Below are positions 23,799-31,500 of a stretch of DNA of 64,000 nucleotides, one piece after another. Location of the stretch: the NCBI RefSeq assembly GCF_041053105.1, contig NZ_CP163444.1, positions 6,014,001 through 6,078,000 of the forward strand. Reading direction: 5' to 3'. The stretch comes from Streptomyces sp. R44. GTDB taxonomy: Bacteria; Actinomycetota; Actinomycetes; Streptomycetales; Streptomycetaceae. Below the pieces are notes generated by a model. It had not been told where the DNA came from, made no database searches, and saw only the letters and a program-made list of their open reading frames with translations. The position numbers and the translations under genes are program-made. Positions within the stretch are counted from its first letter, which is position 1; every line of letters starts with the position of its first letter.

Positions 23799-24902
23799 TC
23801 ACACCAGCGGCTTCACCGACATCAGCAGGTGGCGGTGGGTCGCGTCCGGGCCGTCGGTGAGCAGGGCGCGCTGGCCGGGGCCGAGGAGGTGGAAGTGGAC
23901 CTCGGGGGCGTCCAGGGAGCCCAGGGCGTCCAGGAGGTAGCCCGGGTTGAAGGCGACCGTCAGGGACTCCGCCCCGGTGAGGACGGCCGGGAGGCGCTGG
24001 GAGGCCACGTCGTCCTCGTAACCCGCCTGGAGATGGAGGCCGGCGGAGGAGAAGGCCAGCTGGACCGGGCTGTCGCCCTCCGCGACGACCGCGACCCGCT
24101 TGACGGCCTCGGCCAGCGGGGCCCGCTCGGTGACGGCGAGGGCGTGCTCGCCGAGGGCGAAGAGCTTGTCGTGGCGGGGGAGCCGGCCGTCGAGCAGCCG
24201 GGTGGTCGTGCGGGTGCCGCCGCTCTCGAAGCCGAGGGAGCCGGAGTCGAGGGCGAGGCGGGCCGGGCCCGTGCCCGCGAGGGAGCGGGCGATCTCGGTG
24301 AGACGGCGGGCCGGGACGACCACGTCGGCGCCCTCCGCGGGGGCACCGGCCTCCGGCTGCCACTCCAGGGTGCGGACCGCGTACCGGTAGCGGTCGGTGG
24401 CGGCCAGCGTCATCCTCGCGCCGTCCAGGGCGAGCCGTATCCCGGTCAGGACGGGCAGCGAGTCGTCACGGCCCGCCGCGACGGCGACCTGGCCGACCGC
24501 CACGGCGAAGGCGTCCCCGTCCACGAGCCCGCGGACCTCGGGCAGCGCGGGCGCGGCCGGGTAGTCGTCGAGCGGCAGCAGGGAGAGGCCGAAGCGGGCG
24601 TCGCCCGAGGTCACCGAGAGACGGGCGCCCTCCACGGCGAGCTCGGCGGGGCCCTTGGGCAACACCTTGCAGATGTCGAGCAGGCGCCGGCCGAGGACCA
24701 GAGCCCGGCCGTCGACGGCGGTGTCGGCCTCGACCTCGACGCGGGCCGAGGCCTCGTGGTCGAGGCCCGAGACGCGCAGTCCGCCGTCCGCCGCCTCCAG
24801 CAGCAGGCCGCCGAGGACGGGCATGGGGGAGCGGGCCGGCAGAACGCGCGCGGCCCAGGCCACGGCGTCCGTCAACACGGCGCTGTCGATGCGGAATTCC
24901 AT
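23799..24902 (-). CDS. DNA polymerase III beta (sliding clamp) paralogue
   Basis: A 367-residue protein with the three-domain DnaN fold, close to the usual length: MEFRIDSAVLTDAVAWAARVLPARSP, then VLGGLLLEA; middle domain from about 125 with LPVLTGIRLAL and ATDRYRYAVR; third domain ending LMSVKPLV, resembling the HLLMPVRL end of true clamps. The principal dnaN normally lies beside dnaA; here the neighbours are a TPM-like protein and a membrane protein. Streptomyces carry extra clamp-like genes whose role is not settled. Dimerisation and polymerase-binding competence cannot be judged from reading. It is convergent with the TPM gene, 15 bases apart. Confidence 0.85.
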   Translation of the reverse strand: MEFRIDSAVLTDAVAWAARVLPARSPMPVLGGLLLEAADGGLRVSGLDHEASARVEVEADTAVDGRALVLGRRLLDICKVLPKGPAELAVEGARLSVTSGDARFGLSLLPLDDYPAAPALPEVRGLVDGDAFAVAVGQVAVAAGRDDSLPVLTGIRLALDGARMTLAATDRYRYAVRTLEWQPEAGAPAEGADVVVPARRLTEIARSLAGTGPARLALDSGSLGFESGGTRTTTRLLDGRLPRHDKLFALGEHALAVTERAPLAEAVKRVAVVAEGDSPVQLAFSSAGLHLQAGYEDDVASQRLPAVLTGAESLTVAFNPGYLLDALGSLDAPEVHFHLLGPGQRALLTDGPDATHRHLLMSVKPLV

Positions 24903-25106
24903 GCCGGCGACGCTAGCCGCCCCCACTGACAACGCCGCCGCAGACAAGGGCAGTCGGGCGCCGGACCGACGGTTCCGGGCAGGGGAACGTCTGGTCCCGG
25001 CGGTCGTCGAGGCGGCGGCGAAGCTCGTCTGACCTGCGCGATCGTGCTGCCGGGCGATGCGAGATCGTAACCGGCGGGGGCCCGCCGCGCCCCTACGATC
25101 CTCGTC

Positions 25107-25934
25107 ATGATCATCCTTGCCGTCGACACCTCCTCGGAGGCCTACGCCCAGGGCCAGGCCATCGGGGCGCTCCTCGTCGCCCTCCTGGCCGCAGCCCTGG
25201 TGTGGCGCTTTACCCGCTCCTGGCGCCACGAGACCCCGGGCCCCCGCGCCGCGGCCTCGCCCCTGCCGCTCGCCGAGGCCGCGGTGGCCGACGCGCGCGT
25301 CACGGACGGCGGCACCGACGGTTCCTGGGCGCGGGCCCGCCGCCGGCGGACGATCGTCCTCGGGGTGGTCGCGCTGATCGTCGCCCTCGGGGTCACGAAG
25401 GCGCTCTCGTACGAGGGGCAGCCCCCGGCCGCGCGGTCGGGCGCCGGTTCCGCCGAGGCGGCCCTGGCCTCGGCGAAGCCGGGCGAGACCGTCCGGGCCC
25501 GGGTCGTCGAGGGGCCCGCTCGGGTCGGCGAGTACCGGATCCTCACGGGGGACGACCCGTTGAAGGGGAAGAAGAAGCCGAGCGGCAAGCTGTGGTACTA
25601 CGACCGGAACGGCGACGGCGCCCCGGACCTGATGCTCGGCATCAACGCCGTCGAATGGGATCCCTCGCTCCTCGCCGAGAAGCAGAAGGACACGCTCGAC
25701 CAGGAACTGCGGAACTTCTTCGCCGGAGCCAAGGCGGAGGACGTCACCGCCTTCGACGCCGGCCCCTGGGGCGGGAAGCTGAGCTGCGGGACCCTCGCGG
25801 CGTCCGGGACGACGCTGTGCGCGTGGACCGATGCCGAGACCTTCGGCAGCGTGCTGGCCGGGGGAGGCGGCGACCTCGCCGGGGCCGCGAAGACCGCCCT
25901 CGCCTTCCGGACCGCCTCCGAGAAGCGCGGCTGA
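25107..25934 (+). CDS. membrane-anchored protein of unknown function
   Basis: A 275-residue protein with a first hydrophobic segment at residues 17-35 (AIGALLVALLAAALVW), a basic cytoplasmic linker, a second segment at about 91-107 (TIVLGVVALIVALGVTKAL), and an extracellular C-terminal domain of about 165 residues (GKLWYYDRNGDGAPDLMLGINAVEW, two cysteines in SCGTLAASGTTLCAW). The DRNGDGAPD stretch resembles a calcium-binding loop. TACGAT (25094-25099) ends seven bases before the ATG with no Shine-Dalgarno, so it is likely leaderless. It is divergent from the clamp paralogue. I do not recognise a family. Confidence 0.72.
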   Translation: MIILAVDTSSEAYAQGQAIGALLVALLAAALVWRFTRSWRHETPGPRAAASPLPLAEAAVADARVTDGGTDGSWARARRRRTIVLGVVALIVALGVTKALSYEGQPPAARSGAGSAEAALASAKPGETVRARVVEGPARVGEYRILTGDDPLKGKKKPSGKLWYYDRNGDGAPDLMLGINAVEWDPSLLAEKQKDTLDQELRNFFAGAKAEDVTAFDAGPWGGKLSCGTLAASGTTLCAWTDAETFGSVLAGGGGDLAGAAKTALAFRTASEKRG

Positions 25935-25959
25935 CGCCCGGTACGCCGGGAAACGCCGA

Positions 25960-25996
25960 GCGCCCGTCTTCCGCCGAAGCTGCGGAGGACGGGCGC
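25960..25996. terminator. terminator hairpin
   Basis: GCGCCCGTC (25960-25968) pairs with GACGGGCGC (25988-25996), extended by CCGC/GCGG inside. It lies between the convergent ends of the membrane-protein gene and the YceI gene. Confidence 0.65.
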
Positions 25997-26066
25997 GCTC
26001 GTGTGTCCGGGAAGCCGGACGGTGCCGGACGGGGCCCTACGGGCCGGACGGGGTTCCCGGAAGGGA

Positions 26067-26678
26067 TCAGGCGGCGTTCTTGATCGCGGAGATGTCGAAG
26101 TTCAGCTTGACCTTGTCGCTGACCATGACGCCACCGGTCTCCAGGGCCGCGTTCCAGGTCAGGCCCCAGGCGGAGCGCAGGATCTCGGCAGAGCCCTCGA
26201 AGCCGACGCGCTCGTTGCCGTAGACGTCCGTCGCGGTGCCGTTGAACTCCAGGTCGATGGCGAGCGGCTTGGTGACGTCCTTGATGGTCAGGTCACCGTT
26301 GATCCGGTACTTGTCGCCGCCCAGCTGCTCGGCGCTCGTGGAGCGGAAGCTCATCAGCGGGAACTGCTCGGCGTCGAAGAAGTCGCCGCTGCGCAGGTGG
26401 CCGTCGCGGTCGCCGATGCCGGTGTCGATGGAGGCGATCTTGACGTCGATCGAGGCGGTGGAGGCGCCCGGGTTCGAGCCGTCGAGCTTCAGCGCGCCCT
26501 CGTGCTCGGCGAAGGTGCCGCGGACGTTGGTGACCATCGCGTGACGGACGGTGAAGCCGATGCTGCTGTGGGCCGGGTCGATGGTGTAGTCGCCGGTCAG
26601 GGCGGCCAGGGCCGGGTCGACGGGGAGGGTGGCGGTAGCAGTGGCGGACTCGGTGTTCTTGCGGCCGAAGAGACCCAT
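26067..26678 (-). CDS. YceI-family protein
   Basis: A 203-residue cytoplasmic YceI protein, a lipocalin-like barrel that binds polyisoprenoid-type lipids in characterised members. Landmarks: GDYTIDPAHSSIGFTVRHAMVT, FAEHEGALKLD, DGHLRSGDFFDAEQFPLMSF, YRINGDLTIKDVTKPLAIDLE, and WGLTWNAALETGGVMVSDKVKL. There is no signal peptide; a short MGLFGRKNTES head replaces it. AAGGAG lies seven bases before the ATG. The promoter is one of the best in the window and is covered by TTGAA/TTCAA repeats, suggesting a MarR-type repressor. Confidence 0.92.
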   Translation of the reverse strand: MGLFGRKNTESATATATLPVDPALAALTGDYTIDPAHSSIGFTVRHAMVTNVRGTFAEHEGALKLDGSNPGASTASIDVKIASIDTGIGDRDGHLRSGDFFDAEQFPLMSFRSTSAEQLGGDKYRINGDLTIKDVTKPLAIDLEFNGTATDVYGNERVGFEGSAEILRSAWGLTWNAALETGGVMVSDKVKLNFDISAIKNAA

Positions 26679-26700
26679 GACGTGCTCCTTGTCGGTGTTT

Positions 26701-26751
26701 GTTGAACCTTCAACGAGAACGACTGTAGCCCTATTCCGTTCAACATTCAAC
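26701..26751 (-). promoter_or_regulatory. YceI promoter with TTCAAC repeat operator
   Basis: On the minus strand TTGAAT (26750-26745) and TACAGT (26727-26722) are 17 bases apart. TTCAAC occurs at 26739-26744 and 26746-26751 over the -35, and GTTGAA-CC-TTCAAC (26701-26714) is a palindrome just inside the transcript. MarR-family repressors of YceI genes use similar TTGAA dyads, but no such regulator gene is adjacent. Confidence 0.6.
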
Positions 26752-26903
26752 ATCTGCGGAAGAAGTTCACCCGGACGAGATCTGCAGGGCACCGACGCCC
26801 TCTGGCGGACGCGCGTAGAACTACGGCACCATCTCCCTGCGCGACGAGCACCACCTGCACAGCCGTCCCCACCCGTCACGGTCACCAGCAGGAGGCAACC
26901 CCC

Positions 26904-27413
26904 GTGAAGCTCCGCTCCGTCCTCACCGCACTCGGCCTCGTCCTGGGCGCGCTCTTCGCCCCCGGATTCGGCGCCCTCTCCACCGCCACCGACGCCCACG
27001 CCGTCACCAAGATCAGCCACGCCACCGCGACCTCGATGTTCCGCTCGTCCGGGATCACCTGGTCCTCGTCCGGCAACTGCTCGGACCGCAACAACTCCAC
27101 CTGCACGTCCTTCGAGCAGCTCAACCTCGCCACCGCCCAGGGCGCCCAGACCCTCAAGAGCGCCAGCGGCTGCGCCCTCAACATCACCGGCGGCACCGAG
27201 ACCGGCCACGCGAGCGGCACCTACTCGCACTGGAACGGCTACAAGCTCGACTTCAGCAAGTACACCTGCGTCGGGAACTACATCAAGAACACCTTCACCT
27301 ACATCGGGCTGCGCGGCGACGGGGCCCCGCAGTGGAAGTCCGGCGCGGGCAACGTCTACGCCGACGAGGGCAACCACTGGGACGTGACCTTCTACAACTG
27401 CGGCGGCTGCTGA
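26904..27413 (+). CDS. small secreted protein with LAS/M15-like peptidase motifs
   Basis: A 169-residue exported protein with a Sec signal peptide (KLRSVLTALGLVLGALFAPG, cleavage near AHA at 33). The mature part has six cysteines. HWNGYKLD (about residue 111-118) fits the HxxGxxxD zinc pattern of D-Ala-D-Ala peptidases (VanY/M15) and EGNHWDV near the C-terminus fits the family's ExxHW, supplying catalytic Glu and the third zinc His. This suggests a small peptidoglycan-cleaving metallopeptidase. The motif reading is mine and overall similarity is low. GTG start with AGGAGG ten bases upstream; a strong terminator follows. Confidence 0.7.
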   Translation: MKLRSVLTALGLVLGALFAPGFGALSTATDAHAVTKISHATATSMFRSSGITWSSSGNCSDRNNSTCTSFEQLNLATAQGAQTLKSASGCALNITGGTETGHASGTYSHWNGYKLDFSKYTCVGNYIKNTFTYIGLRGDGAPQWKSGAGNVYADEGNHWDVTFYNCGGC

Positions 27414-27437
27414 CCCGCACCCGCGCCGACGCCGACG

Positions 27438-27477
27438 AACCCCCTCCGGTGGTCACTTGGACTAACCGAAGGGGGTT
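27438..27477 (+). terminator. terminator after the secreted peptidase-like gene
   Basis: AACCCCCTCCGGT (27438-27450) pairs with ACCGAAGGGGGTT (27465-27477), one mismatch, followed by CTTGG. Confidence 0.7.
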
Positions 27478-27547
27478 CTTGGACTGGAGGGGCCCGCGCG
27501 GCGCGATCTCGTTGACGGTGCCGCCGCGGCGCGGCTGACTGGTCCGC

Positions 27548-30500
27548 ATGTCCCTCCCCCTCTCACCCAGACTCCGTGCGGCCTGCGCGCTCGCGGCAGC
27601 CTCGGCCACGGTGTTCGCCCTGTCCGGGCCCGCCCTCGCCGAAGGCGCCACGGCCGCCACCGCCACCGCCGACACCGTCATAGGCTCCGACCAGCTCTCC
27701 GTCGCCGTCGCCGAGGACTTCCCCCGCGTCCTCTCGTACACCGACCGCGCGAGCGGCGCCCGCCTCCTCGGGAGTACGGCCCCGGTCACGCAGGTCGTGC
27801 TCAACGGCACCGCGCACGCCGTCCAGGCCAAGGGCGCCCCCGTCCTGACCGCGACCTCCGCCGCGTACACCCTCGCCTTCCCCGACCTGCCCGGCGTCGA
27901 GCTCGACGCCCGGCTGAGCGTCGACGGACGCACCACCACCTTCCGGGTGACCGCCGTCCGCGACACCGAGATCTTCCGCGTCGGCACCATCGACGTCCCC
28001 GGCCACGACCTGGTCTCCGTCGGCTCCTCGGACACCGGCGCCGCCACCGCCTTCACCCGGCTCGACCCCGACTCCACCCGTACCGCCGACGTCTTCGCCC
28101 AGGTCACCGACGCCACCGCCACCGAGGCGAACCCGGTCGGCGCGAGCTACGCGATCGTCAACACCGGCCGGCTCGCCGCCGCGGTCGAGTCCAACTCCAG
28201 CTACGACAAGCCCTCCGGCGCCTCCGCCCGCGACGGCGCCCGCTTCTGGCACCAGGCCCGCAAGACCGGCACCGAGACCCGCGTCGGCGTCTGGTCCGGC
28301 CAGTGGACCTACCGCGGAGCCGGCGCCCCCCGGCCCGAGAGCGGCGACAACCTGCCCTGGGCGAAGGTCGTCGTCACCCCCGACGCCAACGCCGACGGCA
28401 CCACCGACTGGCAGGACGGCGCCGTCGCCTTCCGCACGATCGGGATCAAGGCCCCCGGCAGCGAGCAGACACCCGACCGGGTCGTTGCCCACATCCCGTT
28501 CAACTTCGCCTCCCAGGCCACCCACCCCTTCCTGCGCACCCTCGACGACGTCAAACGGATCTCGCTCTCCACCGACGGACTCGGCCAGTTCGCGCTGCTC
28601 AAGGGGTACGGCTCCGAGGGCCACGACTCCGCCCACCCCGACTACGGCGGCAACTACAACAAGCGGGCCGGCGGCCTCGCCGACCTCAACACCCTCCTGC
28701 GCGAGGGCAGGAAGTGGGGCGCGGGCTTCGGCGTCCACGTGAACGCCACCGAGTCGTACCCCGAGGCCCACCACTTCAGCGAGACCCTCGTCGACAAGAC
28801 GAAGCCCGGCTGGAACTGGCTCAACCAGAGCTACTACATCGACCAGCGCCGGGACGTGAACAGCGGCGACCTCGCCCGCCGCTTCCAGCAGCTCCGCGAC
28901 GAGACCGACCCCAACCTGTCGATGCTCTACATCGACGTCTACTACACGCACGGCTGGATCGCCGACAAGACGATGCAGGCCGTCCAGGCGCAGGGCTGGA
29001 ACGTCGCCACCGAGTGGTCCGAGAAGTTCGAACGGGCCTCCCTCTGGTCCCACTGGGCCAACGACCTCGACTACGGCGGCGCCACCAACAAGGGCCTCAA
29101 CTCGCAGATCATCCGCTTCATCCGCAACGGCGAGAAGGACGTCTGGAACAACCACCCGGTCCTCGGCCAGACCGCCCTCGTCGACTTCGAGGGCTGGACC
29201 GGCGAGACCGACTGGAACGCCTTCTCCGCCAACATCTGGCAGCGCAACCTCCCCGCCAAGTACCTCCAGCAGCAGAAGATCACCCGCTGGAACGGCGACG
29301 ACATCACCTTCACCGGCGGCGTCCGCGGCACCGTCGAGAACGGCCGGCGCACCTTCTACGAGAACGGCCGCAAGGTCCTCGACGGCGAGAGCTACCTGCT
29401 CCCCTGGGACGGCGGAAAGAAGCTCTACCACTACAACAAGTCCGGCGGGAAGACCAGTTGGGCCGTCCCCGGCTCCACGCGCGCGTACACCGTGTACAAG
29501 CTCACCGACAACGGGCGCGTGAAGACCGCCACCGTGCGCCCCTCCGGCGGACGGATCACCCTCGACGCGGTCGCCGGACAGCCCTACGTCCTCTACCCGG
29601 ACAGCGCCCCCGCGCAGACCGCCCCGCGGTGGGGCCAGGGCACCCCGGTGAAGGACCCCGGCTTCAACGACGCGAAGCTCGGCGCCTGGACCAAGGCCGG
29701 CACCGTCACCCGTGACACCGACGCGCAGGGCCGCACCGGCGCGAAGCTCGGCGGCACCGCCACCGCCTCGGTCCGGCAGCAGATCACCGGCCTCACTCCC
29801 GGCAAGCGGTACACCGCCTCCGCCCTGATCGAGGTCGAACCCGGGAAGACCCGCCCCACCACCCTCTCCGCCGGCGGCGCCTCCGTCACCGTCGAGCGCT
29901 CCTCCCTGGAGAACCAGGTCGCCGCCTCCGACTGGAACGGCACCCGGCTCCAGCGCGCCAAGGTCACCTTCACCGCACCCGCCGACGGATCCGTCCCGCT
30001 GCGGATCGAGGCCGCGAGCGGCAGCGCGGCGACCGTCCGGATCGACGACGTACGGATCGTCGCGAACGACCCGGCCACGAAGGCGGGCACGGTCGCGTAC
30101 GAGGACTTCGAGGCCGTCGACCAGGGCTGGGGCCCCTTCCTCAAGGGCGACGCCGGCGGCACCACCGACCCCCGCACCCACATCGCCCAGCTGCACGCCC
30201 CGTACACCCAGGCCGGCTGGAACGGAAAGCTGATCGACGACGTCATCGGCGGCGCCGAGAGCCTCAAGTCGCACGACGAGAACAGCGGACTCGTCTACCG
30301 GACCGCGCCCTGGACCGTCCCGATGAAGGACGGCCACAGCTACCGCGTGGAGTACGACTACCAGTCCAGCCACGCGGGCGCGTACGAGTGGGTCACCGGC
30401 TACGACCGTACGAACGGCAACGGACCGGCCGTCGAGACCCGCCGCACCCCCCTCGGGCTGCAGAGGACCACCGGGCACTTCGCCGAGACCGTCACCGCCG

Positions 30501-31393
30501 GCTGCGGCGACACCTGGACCGGTCTGCGCAAGCGCGCGGACGCCCCGGAGGGCGCCGACTTCGTCCTCGACGGCTTCACCGTCACCGACCTCGGCCCGGC
30601 CGCCGAACGCGCCGCCTGCGGCACGCTCACCGTCACCGCGCCCGAGACCCTGGAGCCCGGCCGCCCGAACCAGGTCACGGCCACCTTCGGCAACGACGAG
30701 GCCGCCGACGTCACCGGCGCCCAGGCCGTCCTCGCCCTCCCCGAGGGCTGGACCGCCGAACCCGCCGCGCCCGTCGCCCTCGGCACGGTCGCCCCGGGAG
30801 CGAAGGCCACCGCCACCTGGCAGGTGACACCCCCGGTGGACGCGGCCTACCAGCCGTACCCGCTGGGCGCCTCCGTCGCGTACGGCCTGAGCGGCGCCCC
30901 CCGGAAGCTGACCGCCGCCACCACCGTCCGCACCCTGCCCCCGCCGCCCACCGCCGACAGCTGGGCCAGCGACCTCGACTGGACCTCGGCCGCCAACGGC
31001 TGGGGACCCGTCGAGCGGGACCTCTCCAACGGCGAGACCGGCACCGGCGACGGCTCCCCGCTGCGGATCGGCGGCGTGGCCCACGCCAAGGGCCTGGGCA
31101 CCCACGCCCCGGCCAGGGTCCGCTACTACCTCGGCGGCCGGTGCACCTCGCTCACCGCCGAGGTCGGCGTGGACGACGTCCAGACCACCCGGGGCAGCGT
31201 CCAGTTCAGCGTCCTCGCGGACGGCACGGAGAAGGTGAAGTCCCCGGTCCTCAGGGCCGCGGACCAGGCCTGGCCGCTCACCGCCGACGTCACCGGCGCC
31301 TCCTACGTCGACCTGGTGGTCGGCGACGGCGGCGACGGGAACGGCAACGACCACGCGGACTGGGGGAGCGCCCGCTTCCACTGCGGGAGCTGA
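27548..31393 (+). CDS. secreted endo-alpha-N-acetylgalactosaminidase, GH101
   Basis: A 1281-residue exported enzyme of glycoside hydrolase family 101, which releases the Gal-beta-1,3-GalNAc (core 1) disaccharide from Ser/Thr of mucin-type glycoproteins. Layout: signal peptide (1-31), N-terminal beta domain, catalytic barrel with putative nucleophile D463 in MLYIDVYYTHG and acid/base E489 in VATEWSEKFE, carbohydrate-binding beta domains from about 700 (TPGKRYTASALIEVEPGKTRP), a NEW3-like domain near 1020-1110, and an NPCBM-like domain at the C-terminus (LGTHAPARVRYYLGGRC). No clear Shine-Dalgarno precedes the ATG. It is followed 107 bases later by a second polysaccharide-degrading enzyme. Confidence 0.9.
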   Translation: MSLPLSPRLRAACALAAASATVFALSGPALAEGATAATATADTVIGSDQLSVAVAEDFPRVLSYTDRASGARLLGSTAPVTQVVLNGTAHAVQAKGAPVLTATSAAYTLAFPDLPGVELDARLSVDGRTTTFRVTAVRDTEIFRVGTIDVPGHDLVSVGSSDTGAATAFTRLDPDSTRTADVFAQVTDATATEANPVGASYAIVNTGRLAAAVESNSSYDKPSGASARDGARFWHQARKTGTETRVGVWSGQWTYRGAGAPRPESGDNLPWAKVVVTPDANADGTTDWQDGAVAFRTIGIKAPGSEQTPDRVVAHIPFNFASQATHPFLRTLDDVKRISLSTDGLGQFALLKGYGSEGHDSAHPDYGGNYNKRAGGLADLNTLLREGRKWGAGFGVHVNATESYPEAHHFSETLVDKTKPGWNWLNQSYYIDQRRDVNSGDLARRFQQLRDETDPNLSMLYIDVYYTHGWIADKTMQAVQAQGWNVATEWSEKFERASLWSHWANDLDYGGATNKGLNSQIIRFIRNGEKDVWNNHPVLGQTALVDFEGWTGETDWNAFSANIWQRNLPAKYLQQQKITRWNGDDITFTGGVRGTVENGRRTFYENGRKVLDGESYLLPWDGGKKLYHYNKSGGKTSWAVPGSTRAYTVYKLTDNGRVKTATVRPSGGRITLDAVAGQPYVLYPDSAPAQTAPRWGQGTPVKDPGFNDAKLGAWTKAGTVTRDTDAQGRTGAKLGGTATASVRQQITGLTPGKRYTASALIEVEPGKTRPTTLSAGGASVTVERSSLENQVAASDWNGTRLQRAKVTFTAPADGSVPLRIEAASGSAATVRIDDVRIVANDPATKAGTVAYEDFEAVDQGWGPFLKGDAGGTTDPRTHIAQLHAPYTQAGWNGKLIDDVIGGAESLKSHDENSGLVYRTAPWTVPMKDGHSYRVEYDYQSSHAGAYEWVTGYDRTNGNGPAVETRRTPLGLQRTTGHFAETVTAGCGDTWTGLRKRADAPEGADFVLDGFTVTDLGPAAERAACGTLTVTAPETLEPGRPNQVTATFGNDEAADVTGAQAVLALPEGWTAEPAAPVALGTVAPGAKATATWQVTPPVDAAYQPYPLGASVAYGLSGAPRKLTAATTVRTLPPPPTADSWASDLDWTSAANGWGPVERDLSNGETGTGDGSPLRIGGVAHAKGLGTHAPARVRYYLGGRCTSLTAEVGVDDVQTTRGSVQFSVLADGTEKVKSPVLRAADQAWPLTADVTGASYVDLVVGDGGDGNGNDHADWGSARFHCGS

Positions 31394-31409
31394 CGCCCCC
31401 ACCAGGACA

Positions 31410-31458
31410 GCAAGCGCTTGCCGTGCTCATTGATTGCGTCGGAAAAGGGGTGTTACAC
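31410..31458 (+). promoter_or_regulatory. LacI-type operator and promoter of the PL8 gene
   Basis: GCAAGCGCTTGC (31410-31421) is a perfect 12-base palindrome with the CG-centred core typical of LacI-family operators. Nine bases downstream lie TTGATT (31430-31435) and TTACAC (31453-31458), 17 bases apart. No LacI gene is in the window, so the regulator would act from elsewhere. Confidence 0.6.
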
Positions 31459-31500
31459 CGGGCGCCGACCGGTCTCCACCACTTCCCCCGGGAGGCTCCC

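Noticed and set aside
27563..31402. 1279-codon minus-strand frame opposite the GH101 gene
   Set aside because: It is an antisense shadow rich in Gly, Ala, Val and Asp with no motif; the plus-strand protein is clearly GH101.
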